64,000 nt of DNA from Myxococcus fulvus (GCF_900111765.1 NZ_FOIB01000008.1:434001-498000), one strand, 5' to 3'; shown: positions 51,870-60,398, counted from the first letter of the stretch. The notes: generated from the sequence alone by a model not told the origin. A program made the numbers and translations.

Positions 51870-52841
51870 ATGGATCTCCCGTTCGAGACCGGTGAGGGCG
51901 ACGGTGGGGAGGGGGGAACGCTCGCCTCGACGGTGTTGGTGGTGGACGACGAGCCCGTCGTGCTCGACATCTGCGCCCGCTTGTTGGAGCGCGAGTCGGA
52001 CCTCGTGGTGCTGGTGGCGGCGAGCGCGGAGGAGGCGCTGCCGATACTGCGTGAGCAGCGCATCGACGTGCTGGTGACGGACAAGAACCTGCCTGGCATG
52101 GGCGGGGTGGAGCTCGTCGCGCAGGCGCGGACGCTGCAGCCCACGCTGGAGGCGCTGATGATCACGGCCTACGCGAGCAGCGAGTCCGTCATCGCGGCCT
52201 TCGCGGCGGGGGCGAGCGACTACATCCTCAAGCCCTTCGATGATTTGCGGGTGCTGCGCGCCAAGGTGCGCGCGGCGCTGGAGCGGCGCACGTCCGGGTC
52301 GCGTGTTCGCGAGCAGGCGCGGGAGGTGGCCCGGGAGGCGGCCGCGCTCCTGGGCGCGGGGCAGGATGCGCCGGAGCCCGCGCACGTGGCGCTGGAGGAG
52401 GAGCTCCGGGCCTACGAGGAGTCGTCCCGCCAGGTCCAGGCGGGACGCGTGGCGGTGGTGGGCAGCGCCGAGGCGCTGGCGTCACTGCGCGAGGCCGGGT
52501 TCGAGGTGCGCGAGCTGCCGCCGTACGCGCCGGAGCTGGAAGAGGTGGACGTCGTGGTGGTGGAGACGGGGGACCCGCAGTGGCGCACGCTGGCGGAGCG
52601 CCTGCAGAGCCGGCCTCCGGATGTGCTGCTGCTGGCCAGTCCCGAGGCGGACCTGGGTGACCTGCTGGAGGCCATCACCCTGCGCATGGACCTGGTGGGC
52701 TTCGGCACCACGCAGGGCGCCAGCGTCCTGCCGGAGAAGGTGCGGATGCTGCTGTTGCGCCGGGGTGTCCAGCGCGCGCAGGACCGCCTGGCCGCCGCGC
52801 TCTCCACGTTCCGCCAGAGCATCCTCGCGCCTTCTTCTTGA
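51870..52841 (+). CDS. Response regulator with a degenerate second receiver-like domain
   Basis: The 323-residue protein starts with a Gly/Asp/Glu-rich leader (~18 residues) followed by a standard receiver domain (VLVVDDEPVV, Asp71 in VTDKNLPG, TAYASS and KPFDD). A charged helical linker (~145-195) follows. The second half (~197-310) has the alternating strand-helix pattern of a receiver fold (VAVVGSAEAL, VVVVETGD, LLLASPE) but lacks the acidic pocket and the conserved Lys, so it cannot be phosphorylated. No DNA-binding or enzymatic output domain is visible. It may act by protein contact, perhaps with the receiver-kinase 800 bp upstream. The ATG at 51870 is preferred to a GTG at 51852. Confidence 0.85.
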   Translation: MDLPFETGEGDGGEGGTLASTVLVVDDEPVVLDICARLLERESDLVVLVAASAEEALPILREQRIDVLVTDKNLPGMGGVELVAQARTLQPTLEALMITAYASSESVIAAFAAGASDYILKPFDDLRVLRAKVRAALERRTSGSRVREQAREVAREAAALLGAGQDAPEPAHVALEEELRAYEESSRQVQAGRVAVVGSAEALASLREAGFEVRELPPYAPELEEVDVVVVETGDPQWRTLAERLQSRPPDVLLLASPEADLGDLLEAITLRMDLVGFGTTQGASVLPEKVRMLLLRRGVQRAQDRLAAALSTFRQSILAPSS

Positions 52842-52863
52842 GCCGGCGCGAAGACGGGCCGTT

Positions 52864-53544
52864 TCAGGACTCGTCGCCGTCGAACTGGCGCGCGAGGTCG
52901 AGCTGGAGCGCCAGCAGCTCCGTCATGGGAACCGGCCGTCGGGACACGCGGGTGAGGTCCTTGCCCTCGGCCGTCCAGAGGGGAGGGTGGAGGGAGAAGC
53001 CCTCGTCGGGTGAGAGCCTCGAGGCCGCTTCGCTCCAGCCGGCCGCGCGATACGCGCTATAGAACCCGGCGAGGTCTCCGCCGAGGAAGAACGCCAGCAG
53101 GTCCGAGTAGCCACGCCCCAGGTCTTCCCAGCGGAGCGTGTCGGGCGCGAAGTAGAACGCGCCGCCCCGTCCCTCGCCGAGCGCCCCGCCGTCGAGCGCG
53201 AAGAAGCCGCCGACGACATCATGGGCCACGAGCAGCACTCCCCGGGTCGAGGCCACCGCGGGATGCGGGCCCAGCGCATTCCACGTCGCCAGGTTGCCGC
53301 GCATGCGCGGCCCCGCGCCACCCAGGATTCGGAGCCAGCCTCCGTCGACGAGCAGGCCGCCTGTTTCGTAGGCCACCGCTCCCAGGGGAGAGCGCGTCGT
53401 CACCTGGAGCTGGTGGAGCACTTCACCGGTGGCGGCTTCGTCGCGAGGCAGGACCTCGACCGGGTTGCTTGCCGAGCCCAGCCACTCCCGCACCAACGGC
53501 CACGCGGGGTCCTCGGTTTCGAGCAACGCCTCGAGCGACCGCAT
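52864..53544 (-). CDS. DUF2625-family protein
   Basis: The 226-residue protein begins MRSLEALLETEDPAWPLVREWL, the DUF2625 opening, with NPVEVLP shortly after. GGWLRILGGAGPRMRGNLATWN and VLLVAHDVVGGFFALDGG are further family hallmarks, and WEDLGRGYSDLLAFFLGGDLAGFY comes in the C-terminal half. The family is of unknown function and resembles the SMI1/KNR4-like immunity-type proteins. The ATG at 53544 lies just past the terminator of the tRNA transcript, so the gene is transcribed separately. Confidence 0.82.
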   Translation of the reverse strand: MRSLEALLETEDPAWPLVREWLGSASNPVEVLPRDEAATGEVLHQLQVTTRSPLGAVAYETGGLLVDGGWLRILGGAGPRMRGNLATWNALGPHPAVASTRGVLLVAHDVVGGFFALDGGALGEGRGGAFYFAPDTLRWEDLGRGYSDLLAFFLGGDLAGFYSAYRAAGWSEAASRLSPDEGFSLHPPLWTAEGKDLTRVSRRPVPMTELLALQLDLARQFDGDES

Positions 53545-53561
53545 GCGCCACCACGCTCCGG

Positions 53562-53598
53562 AAAAACAAAACGCCGCCTTCTTTTCAGAAGGCGGCGT
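53562..53598 (-). terminator. Strong Rho-independent terminator after tRNA-Glu
   Basis: ACGCCGCCTTC (53571-53581) pairs perfectly with GAAGGCGGCGT (53588-53598). On the minus strand the hairpin is followed by TTTTGTTTTT (53562-53570). This is the best canonical terminator in the window. It lies seven bases after tRNA-Glu. Confidence 0.9.
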
Positions 53599-53603
53599 CT
53601 GAG

Positions 53604-53675
53604 TGACCCTGCCGGGATTCGAACCCGAGTTTGTGCCGTGAGAGGGCACCGTCCTAACCGCTAGACGACAGGGCC
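53604..53675 (-). tRNA. tRNA-Glu (anticodon CUC)
   Basis: The reverse complement folds as a complete 72-nt cloverleaf. The acceptor stem is GGCCCTG/CAGGGTC, the D arm has CTAGCGGTTAG, the anticodon stem is GTGCC/GGCAC with loop CTCTCAC (anticodon CTC), and the T arm has TTCGAAT. The discriminator base is A and no CCA is encoded. The D-arm and anticodon identity elements are those of glutamate tRNAs. It follows tRNA-Gln by 111 bp. Confidence 0.95.
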
Positions 53676-53786
53676 GACATTTCGCTGCAGCCACCGTGTT
53701 TCTGCTGCTGCTTCCTACATCCTGCTTCGGCTCTCGTCAACAACCTTGATTCGAGCTTTTTTTGCTGCGGACTGCGGTGCTGCGAG

Positions 53787-53857
53787 CTGGGGAACTAGGA
53801 TTCGAACCTAGATAAGCAGAGTCAGAGTCTGCTGTCCTGCCGTTAGACGATTCCCCA
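53787..53857 (-). tRNA. tRNA-Gln (anticodon CUG)
   Basis: The reverse complement folds as a 71-nt cloverleaf: acceptor TGGGGAA/TTCCCCA, discriminator G, anticodon stem GCAGA/TCTGC with loop CTCTGAC (anticodon CTG), and T loop TTCGAAT. The U1-A72 weak first pair and G73 are hallmarks of glutamine tRNAs. No CCA is encoded. It lies upstream of tRNA-Glu, on the same strand as gltX. Confidence 0.94.
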
Positions 53858-53933
53858 ATCACTGCGGCTGCCTCTACTACCAACACCGCCCATCGACTGC
53901 AACAACTTCGGTGGGCGTTTCCTGCTGACTGCT

Positions 53934-54320
53934 CTACTTCTTCTTCCCTGACTTCGGCTCCGGCTTCTTCGCCGGCTTGGCCGCTTGCTGCGTCGGGACG
54001 ATGTAGATGCGAACTTCCTCGTTCGCCTCGTAAATATTCAGCCCCGCGAAGTTCTTCCCCGACGGGTTGGTGATGTGGACCGCCTTCACGCCCGGCTGGT
54101 TGACGATCTGCCTCCGAGGATAACTGCTCGTCGAGTAGACCGAGCGGTAGTAATCCAACGTCGCCTCGAAGTCTTTCGGCGCCCGGTACCGATTCTCCCC
54201 CACCTTCTGGGAGCCGTCCGGGAGCTGGGCGCCACTGACCACCTCGGCGCTCGCCACCACCGCCCAGAGCGCACACATCAACGCGCCGAGCGGGCGCGCC
54301 TTATAAAAACGCTGTCTCAT
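53934..54320 (-). CDS. Small exported protein, 128 aa
   Basis: The 128-residue protein has a signal peptide (MRQRFYKARPLGALMCALWAVVASA). A mature domain of ~70 residues contains a YYRSVY motif and many Tyr/Asn/Val residues, and the tail is Lys/Pro-rich (PAKKPEPKSGKKK). I do not recognise the family. It lies between gltX (77 bp upstream) and the tRNA genes (downstream) on the same strand. The start at 54320 is preferred because the signal peptide begins there. Confidence 0.72.
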   Translation of the reverse strand: MRQRFYKARPLGALMCALWAVVASAEVVSGAQLPDGSQKVGENRYRAPKDFEATLDYYRSVYSTSSYPRRQIVNQPGVKAVHITNPSGKNFAGLNIYEANEEVRIYIVPTQQAAKPAKKPEPKSGKKK

Positions 54321-54397
54321 GGTGTCAAGCGCTCGCATCATGGCTCGCGAAGATAGGGGGCGAAGCGGGGAACGTCCACCGCTTCGTCGGTCAGAAG

Positions 54398-55837
54398 TCA
54401 CGCCTCGCGCGACAGGGCGGCGTCGATGCGGCGCAGGGCCTCGTCACGACCCGCGAGCAGCAGCGTCTCGCCGATGCCCGGGCTCGTGGTGTTGCCCGTA
54501 ATCGCGACCCGCACGGGCTGTGCCACCTTGCCCATGCCCACGCTGGAGGACTCGCTGACGGCCTTCACCACGCCGTCCAGCGCCTCCACCGTCCACTCCG
54601 GCAGCGCGGCGATGCCGTCGCGCACCTTGCGAAGCAGCCCCAGCGAGTCGCCCGTGAGGTGCTTGGCCGCGGCCTTCTCGTCCAGCGTGACGCCGGAGCG
54701 GAAGTAGAGCGACGCGGTGGTCGCCATCTCCTCCAGCGTGCGGGAGCGCTCCTTGAGCGCGTGCACCAGCGGCACCAGGCGCGAGTCGCCCTTCACCTGG
54801 AAGCCCTTGGCCTCCAGGAAGGGCACCAGCCGCTCCGCGACGGTGGCCTCCGGCAGCTCCTTCATCCACTGCTGGTTGAGCCACAGGAGCTTCTCCGGGT
54901 TCCACACGCCGGAGGTGGTGCCGACGCCGGAGAAGTCGAACCACTCCTTCATCTGCTCGCGGCTGATGACCTCGTCGTTGCCGTGGCTCCAGCCCAGCCG
55001 GATGACGAAGTTGTTGAGCGCCTCCGGCATGATGCCCGTGCGCTTGTGCAGCATCACGTCCGCCTCGGGGTGCTTGCGCTTGGAGAGCTTCTCGCGGTCC
55101 GGCCCGAGGATGAGCGGCAGGTGCGCGAACTCGGGCGGCTTCCAGCCCAGCGCCATGTAGAGCATCAGCTGCGGGAAGGTGGAGTTGACGTGCTCCTGCC
55201 CGCGCGCCACCAGGGTGATGTCCATCAGGTGGTCGTCGATGACGCAACCGAAGTTGTAGAGGGGGATGCCGTCCGCGCGCAGCATGACCCAGTCGTCCAG
55301 GTCCGAGTAGGGCTTGGTGATGACGCCCAGCGCCTTGTCGTCGAACGACACGGTGCCCTCGGTGGAGGGCATCTTGAAGCGGATGACGGCCTCCTCCTCG
55401 CGGCGGCCCTCGGGCGGGCCCTTCAGCTCACGGCACGTGCCCGGGTACTTGTAGAAGGCGCCGGACTTCTCGGCCGCCTCGCGCTGCGCCTCCAGGTCCT
55501 GCCGGGTGCAGTAGCAGCGGTAGGCCTTGCCCTCGGCCAAGAGGCGCTGGGAGTGCTCGCGGTAGGTGTCCAGGCGCTGGGTCTGGAAGTAGGGCGCGTG
55601 GGGGCCCTCCTTGCCGGGGCCCTCGTCCCAGTCGATGCCCAGCCACTCGAGGCCGTCGAGGATGGCCTGCACCGACGCCTCCGTGGAGCGCACGCGGTCC
55701 GTGTCCTCCATGCGGACGATGAAGGTGCCGCCGTAGCGGCGGGCCTGCAGGTAGTTCATCAACGCCGTCCGGGCACCGCCGATGTGGAGGTATCCGGTGG
55801 GAGACGGAGCGAAGCGGACGCGAGGGGCGGAAGTCAT
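54398..55837 (-). CDS. gltX: Glutamyl-tRNA synthetase
   Basis: The 479-residue class I aminoacyl-tRNA synthetase has the HIGH motif as YLHIGGART, the KMSKS motif as KLSKRKH, and a standard zinc-less catalytic fold (DWVMLRADGIPLYNFGCVIDDHLM). It charges tRNA-Glu with glutamate. In organisms without glutaminyl-tRNA synthetase it also charges tRNA-Gln; that cannot be decided from this window. Both tRNA-Glu and tRNA-Gln genes lie downstream on the same strand. The ATG at 55837 begins MTSAPRVRFAPSPTG, the usual opening. Confidence 0.97.
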   Translation of the reverse strand: MTSAPRVRFAPSPTGYLHIGGARTALMNYLQARRYGGTFIVRMEDTDRVRSTEASVQAILDGLEWLGIDWDEGPGKEGPHAPYFQTQRLDTYREHSQRLLAEGKAYRCYCTRQDLEAQREAAEKSGAFYKYPGTCRELKGPPEGRREEEAVIRFKMPSTEGTVSFDDKALGVITKPYSDLDDWVMLRADGIPLYNFGCVIDDHLMDITLVARGQEHVNSTFPQLMLYMALGWKPPEFAHLPLILGPDREKLSKRKHPEADVMLHKRTGIMPEALNNFVIRLGWSHGNDEVISREQMKEWFDFSGVGTTSGVWNPEKLLWLNQQWMKELPEATVAERLVPFLEAKGFQVKGDSRLVPLVHALKERSRTLEEMATTASLYFRSGVTLDEKAAAKHLTGDSLGLLRKVRDGIAALPEWTVEALDGVVKAVSESSSVGMGKVAQPVRVAITGNTTSPGIGETLLLAGRDEALRRIDAALSREA

Positions 55838-55926
55838 ACGGGCGCGCGGATTAGCAGGGAGGCGGTCGAGGGGTCAACGCGGATGGGCGCGCTGAGGTAT
55901 GGTGCGCGCCGAGGGAGATAACGCGT

Positions 55927-56493
55927 ATGTCGATTCGTCAGCGATTTCGCTTGGGAATGTTGACGGTGGCGCTCCTGGGGGGATGGACCGCGTCCGCTAC
56001 CACGCAGCTTCGCGTGGACGTGACGCAGCTCTCCCAGGAAGCGGATGCCGTCGTTCATGGCGTCGTGCGCCGCGTGGAGAGCCGCTGGAGCGGTGATGGT
56101 CGGCGCATCGTCACCGACATCGAGGTCCAGGTGACCGACCCGCTCAAGGGCCAGCCGGGCAACACGGTGCTCGTCACGCAGCCGGGAGGCGAGGTGGGCG
56201 ACATCGGCCAGACGGTGCACGGCCTGGCGACCTTCAAGAAGGACGAGGAGGTGGTCGTCTTCCTGCAAAAGCGCGGCGCCACCGCCTTCCGCGTCGCCGG
56301 CATGGCCCAGGGCAAGTTCCAGGTGCGCCGCGACGAGGCCGGCAAGCCCGCCATGGCCATCCCCGAGCACTCCGACGCGCTCCTCCTGGACCCCGTCACG
56401 CGCAAGCCCACGACGGCCACGGAGAAGCCCCGGACGCTGGAGGAGCTGAAGGCCACCGTGCGCGCCGCGCTGAAGAAGGGGTCCACGCCGTGA
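55927..56493 (+). CDS. Exported protein of unknown function, 188 aa
   Basis: The 188-residue protein has a signal peptide (cleavage near TASAT) and one domain of ~120 residues. It shows an OB-fold-like pattern (VVHGVVRRVESRW..., IEVQVTDPLKGQPGNTVLVTQPGGEVG, DEEVVVFLQ). The C terminus is Lys/Thr/Pro-rich. No enzyme motif is seen. The gene is first in an operon with two secreted proteases (stop overlapping the next start), so it may be a partner, inhibitor or propeptide-like factor for them. That is inference. Confidence 0.8.
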   Translation: MSIRQRFRLGMLTVALLGGWTASATTQLRVDVTQLSQEADAVVHGVVRRVESRWSGDGRRIVTDIEVQVTDPLKGQPGNTVLVTQPGGEVGDIGQTVHGLATFKKDEEVVVFLQKRGATAFRVAGMAQGKFQVRRDEAGKPAMAIPEHSDALLLDPVTRKPTTATEKPRTLEELKATVRAALKKGSTP

Positions 56494-57386
56494 TGCCCGT
56501 GGCCGCGCTGCTCACGCTCATGGCCGTCGGACAGTTCGACCCGTACGTGCGCAGCCGGGTGACGGCGGGAGACCCGTCCACGCAGGCGCTCTACTGGACG
56601 GTGCCGCTCGTCACCTGGAACCTGAACCGCGAGGGCAACCTCGTCACGCCGGCGGAGACCGAGTTCCAGGCCATCCGGGCCTCCTTCCAGAGCTGGCAGG
56701 ACATCTTCACGTCCTGCGGCAACCTGTCGCTGCAGGAGGGGCCGCTCGTGGACTCGCGGGAGGTGGGCTACCTGCGCGGCAAGACGAACCACAACCTGGT
56801 GCTCTTCCGCACCCAGAACTGCAGCGAGCTGGCACAGCCGACCGACCCCTGCTGGAAGGCGGAGACGTGCGCGAACCAGTACGACTGCTGGGATGACGAC
56901 GACGGCACGCTCGCCATCACCCTCACCACGTACGACAAGCGCTCGGGCATCATCTACGACTCGGACATCTCCTTCAACGCGAGCCGGTACTTCTTCACCG
57001 CGGTGGACGGGCCTCCGTGCACGTCGCAGGGGCAGGGCAACTGCGTCGCCAACGACGTGCAGAACACCGCCACGCACGAGATCGGCCACTTCGTCGGGTT
57101 GGACCACACTCGCGTGTCGGGCTCGACCATGTTCCCCAGCGCGCCGCAGGGCGAGGTGTCCAAGCGCACCATCGACCCGGGCTCGCGCGACTTCGTCTGC
57201 GACGTCTATCCGAAGGGCAAGCCCAGCCAGTCCGACTTCCACCCGGCGATGGACACGCTGGCGGGTGGCCCCGTGGGCGACAAGGGCTGCTCCGCGACGG
57301 GTGCCACCGCGACGTCGATGGGGCCGGCGCTGCTCGCGTGGGCGTGGCTGCGTCGGCGCAGGCGAGCGGCGGAGGGCCGCTCGTGA
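56490..57386 (+). CDS. Secreted matrixin-like zinc protease with MYXO-CTERM signal (copy 1)
   Basis: The 298-residue secreted protein has a short signal sequence (MMPVAALLTLMAV) and a metalloprotease domain with the full zinc motif HEIGHFVGLDH (around residue 196), followed by the Met-turn-like SGSTMFPS. Two Cys-containing segments in mid-protein (CSEL...CWKAETCANQYDCWDDDD) probably form disulfides. The C terminus is a MYXO-CTERM signal (GC, hydrophobic stretch, RRRRR). The start overlaps the previous gene's stop. A second, similar protease gene follows at once, with a GTGA overlap. The two are clearly paralogs. Confidence 0.88.
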   Translation: MMPVAALLTLMAVGQFDPYVRSRVTAGDPSTQALYWTVPLVTWNLNREGNLVTPAETEFQAIRASFQSWQDIFTSCGNLSLQEGPLVDSREVGYLRGKTNHNLVLFRTQNCSELAQPTDPCWKAETCANQYDCWDDDDGTLAITLTTYDKRSGIIYDSDISFNASRYFFTAVDGPPCTSQGQGNCVANDVQNTATHEIGHFVGLDHTRVSGSTMFPSAPQGEVSKRTIDPGSRDFVCDVYPKGKPSQSDFHPAMDTLAGGPVGDKGCSATGATATSMGPALLAWAWLRRRRRAAEGRS

Positions 57387-58282
57387 GAAGGCCCGTGGTG
57401 CTCGGGCTGGCGCTCCTCGCCAGCGCGCCCGCCATGGCTCAGGACACGTTCCCCTATCGCCGCACCACGGCGAACGGGAACAGCCGCATGTGTCTGGTCT
57501 GGCCCGCGCCGGAGTACGTCTACCACCTGGACGCCGCCGGCAGCGCGCGCACGCCGGGCGACACGGAGGTGGCCGCCATCGAGGCCTCCTTCGAGTCGTG
57601 GCGGCGCGTGGCCGCGACGTGCAGCGACTACACGTTCCGCCGGGGCAGGGATTGGGAGGGGAAGGTGGAGGTGGGGTACGTGAAGGAGGACCCCGCTTCC
57701 AACTACAACATCATCACCTTCCGCGAGGCGTACTGCTTCGACGTCGCCCCCGAGGACGACGCGTGCTGGGCCCAGATGACCTGCGCCAACAAGTACGCGT
57801 GCTGGGACGAGGACTCGCGCACGCTGGCCATCACCATCTCCTCCCACGGTGTCGAGAGCGGGCGGGTGTGGGACGCGGACATCGAGGTCAACGCGGCGGG
57901 GTACCTCTTCACCACGGTGGACGCTCCGCCCTGCGTGGAGGGCGCCGAGTCCGTCGACTGCGTGGCCATGGACCTGCAGAACACCATGACGCACGAGATT
58001 GGCCACGTGGTGGGGCTGGACCACGTGCCCTATCCGGGCGCGACGATGGAGCGCACCGCGCCGCTCGGTGAGACGCAGAAGCGCATCATCGACGCGGGCT
58101 CCGCCGAGGGCTTCTGCTCCATCTATCCGAAGGGGCTGCCGCCCAATCAGTGCATCATGAAGAACACGGGCCTGGCCCTGCTGGGAGATGGGCGCGGCAC
58201 CGGCTGCGCCACGGCGCCGGGCGCGGTCATCGCCGGAGGCTGGCTGGCCGCGCTCGCGCTGCTACGGCGGCGGCGAAGCTGA
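57383..58282 (+). CDS. Secreted matrixin-like zinc protease with MYXO-CTERM signal (copy 2)
   Basis: The 299-residue paralog of the preceding gene has a signal peptide (cleavage near APAMAQ), a zinc motif HEIGHVVGLDH (around residue 204), the Met-turn GATMERT, matching Cys segments (CWAQMTCANKYACWDED), and a MYXO-CTERM end (GC ... hydrophobic ... RRRRS). The core is the same as in copy 1 but the N-terminal region and mid-protein loops differ, so substrate preference may differ. It is translationally coupled to copy 1. Both are likely extracellular or surface-anchored enzymes. Confidence 0.9.
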   Translation: MRRPVVLGLALLASAPAMAQDTFPYRRTTANGNSRMCLVWPAPEYVYHLDAAGSARTPGDTEVAAIEASFESWRRVAATCSDYTFRRGRDWEGKVEVGYVKEDPASNYNIITFREAYCFDVAPEDDACWAQMTCANKYACWDEDSRTLAITISSHGVESGRVWDADIEVNAAGYLFTTVDAPPCVEGAESVDCVAMDLQNTMTHEIGHVVGLDHVPYPGATMERTAPLGETQKRIIDAGSAEGFCSIYPKGLPPNQCIMKNTGLALLGDGRGTGCATAPGAVIAGGWLAALALLRRRRS

Positions 58283-58295
58283 GGCCTGGAGACAA

Positions 58296-58329
58296 GAGCG
58301 CCGCCCTGCCGGAGACCGGGGGCGGCGCT
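58296..58329. terminator. Bidirectional terminator between the protease operon and the kinase gene
   Basis: AGCGCCGCCC (58296-58305) pairs with GGGCGGCGCT (58320-58329) between the convergent protease and kinase genes. No strong T-tract is present on either strand. Confidence 0.6.
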
Positions 58330-58355
58330 CACGTCCTCGAAGGGCCTGACGGACT

Positions 58356-60398
58356 TCAGCGGCGCGGAGCCACCAGGCGCATGCTGAAGGTGTAGTCCAC
58401 GTTCACCGGATGGCCCTGGTAGATGACGGGCTTGTAGGTGCGCGACTGGAGCGAGTCCAACACGGCCTTCTCCATGTACTGCACCGTCTTGATGACCCGG
58501 CACTTCTCCACGCGGCCCTTGGTGGTGATGGTGCAGCGGGTGATCATCACACCCTCCGCCTTCGCCGCCATCGCCTCGCGCGTGTAGATGAGGTCCTTGC
58601 TCTGGTCGATCATCTCCGGCCGGGGCATGTCCTCGTTGTAGGGCAGCACGTCGCCGCGCGCGGAGGCCAGCGCCGCGGTGGGCAGCACGGGCACCGTCAG
58701 TCCGCCCGAGACGCCCTTGGCCTGCGTGGCCGCCGCCGCGCCCACCGCACCCGCCGTGGGCGGAACGGCCGGCTCCGAGGGCGCCTGCGTGGGCGCGAGC
58801 ATCACCGGCGCGGACATGCCGCCGGGCGTGGCCACGGGCTCGGGCACGTCGACCTCGTCCGAGGACGACGAGGCGGCGGTCGCCACCTCCACGCCACCGC
58901 CCCGGCCGCCGCGGCGCTTCTGCAGCTTCTGCGACAGCACCACGTCACCGGAGCCGCCCGTGACGACGGTCTCCATCTGGTAGCCCTCGAGCGCGAACGT
59001 CAGCTCGACGGTGATGGTGCCATCCTCGCCCGGCGGCAGCTCCAGGGTGAACGGCGTCACACCGCGCTCCTTGCCCCGGTAGAACACGCGCGCGCCGCTG
59101 GGCTGGCTCATCAGCTTGAAGCGGACCTTCTGCTGTCCCGCGGGCGTGGGAGCCGCCTGCGCCGCGGGAGCCGCCTGTGCCGGCGCCTGGGCAACGGCGG
59201 CGGGCGTCGGCTCGGCGGGCTTGGGCGTCTCCTTGTTCCCCATGAAGAGCACCGCGCCGCCCGCGATGAGGCCGGCGACGACCACGCCTCCGAGCCCGCC
59301 CATGAGCAGCGTGCGCTGCCGGGCGCGCTGCACCGCCACCGGCACCTCGACGCTGATGTCCACGGCGATGGTGTCACCCGACTCGGTGCCCCCGCTGCCG
59401 ACGCTGGAGAACAGCGGAGAGGGGTAGGGGCCCGTCGTCGTCGCGCCGCCGGGGCGCTTGAAGATGCCGCTGTTGCCGCCGGCGGACATGCTCGCCTCGC
59501 GCAGGCCCTCCAGCATCTCGTCCATCGTCTGGAAGCGGCGCGCCGGGTCCTTCTCCAGGCAGCGGCGCACCACGCCCTCGATTTCGGGCGGAATCGCGAG
59601 GTCCGGGCGCAGCTGCTGGAAGGTGGGCGGGGCTTCCTTGTAGTGAGCGAAGATGAGCTCGATGTGGTCGCGCGCGATGAACGGCGGCCGGCCCATCAGC
59701 ATCTGGAAGAGGACGATGCCCAGCGAGTACACGTCGCTGCGCGCGTCCGTCGCGTTGCGCGCCTGCTCCGGCGCCATGTACTGCGGCGAGCCGAGGAACG
59801 TGCCGTTCTGGGTGATCTCCGGGGAGATCTGCCCCTCCTGCGGCGCCGCCACTGACTTCACGAGCCCGAAGTCCAGGACCTTCACCAGGTCCTGATCCTG
59901 CTCGTTGAGCAGCATGATGTTGGCGGGCTTCAGGTCGCGGTGGACGATGCCCAGGCTGTGCGCCTCGCGCAGCGAGCGGCAGATCTGCTGCGCGATGGCC
60001 ACCGAGCGCGACCACGACAGCGGCCCCACCTGCCCGAGCACCTGGGCCAGCGTGCGACCGTCCAGGTACTCCATGGCGATGTAGAAGATGCCGTCGTCCG
60101 TCTGGCCATAGTCGATGACGGTGACGGTGTTGGGATGGCGCAGCTTCGACGTCAGCGACGCTTCCCGCAGGAAGCGCTTCTGGAAGCCCGGATCCCTGCT
60201 GCTGGGGAAGCTGGGGTTGAGCACCTTGAGCGCGACCACTCGCTCCAGGGGGGCCTGCAGGGCGCGGTAGACCTTGCCCATTCCACCGACACCCAGGGGC
60301 TCCAGGATGCTGAAGCGGCCGTCCAGGGTGCGACCGATGAGCGGATCCGCGCCCGGCGCGCCAGGCGTCTCGGGGTTCGGCGAGTCGCCCTTGATCAT
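58356..60398 (-). CDS. Ser/Thr protein kinase with PEGA and TonB C-terminal domains
   Basis: The 680-residue protein has a cytoplasmic Hanks-type kinase domain (~28-290), all key residues present: GVGGMGKV (P-loop), Lys58, HRDLKPAN with Asp155, DFG at 176-178. A single transmembrane helix follows at ~400-420 (LLMGGLGGVVVAGLIAGGAVLFM). Outside the membrane come a Pro/Ala-rich linker, a PEGA-type segment (SQPSGARVFYRGKERGVTPFTLELPPGE) and a C-terminal domain of the TonB type (GRVEKCRVIKTVQYMEKAVLDSLQSRTYKP). The TonB end normally contacts outer-membrane proteins, so this kinase may sense an envelope state and signal to the cytoplasm. The start at 60398 (MIKGDSP) is preferred. It converges on the protease operon and is divergent from cheW. 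Confidence 0.93.
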   Translation of the reverse strand: MIKGDSPNPETPGAPGADPLIGRTLDGRFSILEPLGVGGMGKVYRALQAPLERVVALKVLNPSFPSSRDPGFQKRFLREASLTSKLRHPNTVTVIDYGQTDDGIFYIAMEYLDGRTLAQVLGQVGPLSWSRSVAIAQQICRSLREAHSLGIVHRDLKPANIMLLNEQDQDLVKVLDFGLVKSVAAPQEGQISPEITQNGTFLGSPQYMAPEQARNATDARSDVYSLGIVLFQMLMGRPPFIARDHIELIFAHYKEAPPTFQQLRPDLAIPPEIEGVVRRCLEKDPARRFQTMDEMLEGLREASMSAGGNSGIFKRPGGATTTGPYPSPLFSSVGSGGTESGDTIAVDISVEVPVAVQRARQRTLLMGGLGGVVVAGLIAGGAVLFMGNKETPKPAEPTPAAVAQAPAQAAPAAQAAPTPAGQQKVRFKLMSQPSGARVFYRGKERGVTPFTLELPPGEDGTITVELTFALEGYQMETVVTGGSGDVVLSQKLQKRRGGRGGGVEVATAASSSSDEVDVPEPVATPGGMSAPVMLAPTQAPSEPAVPPTAGAVGAAAATQAKGVSGGLTVPVLPTAALASARGDVLPYNEDMPRPEMIDQSKDLIYTREAMAAKAEGVMITRCTITTKGRVEKCRVIKTVQYMEKAVLDSLQSRTYKPVIYQGHPVNVDYTFSMRLVAPRR

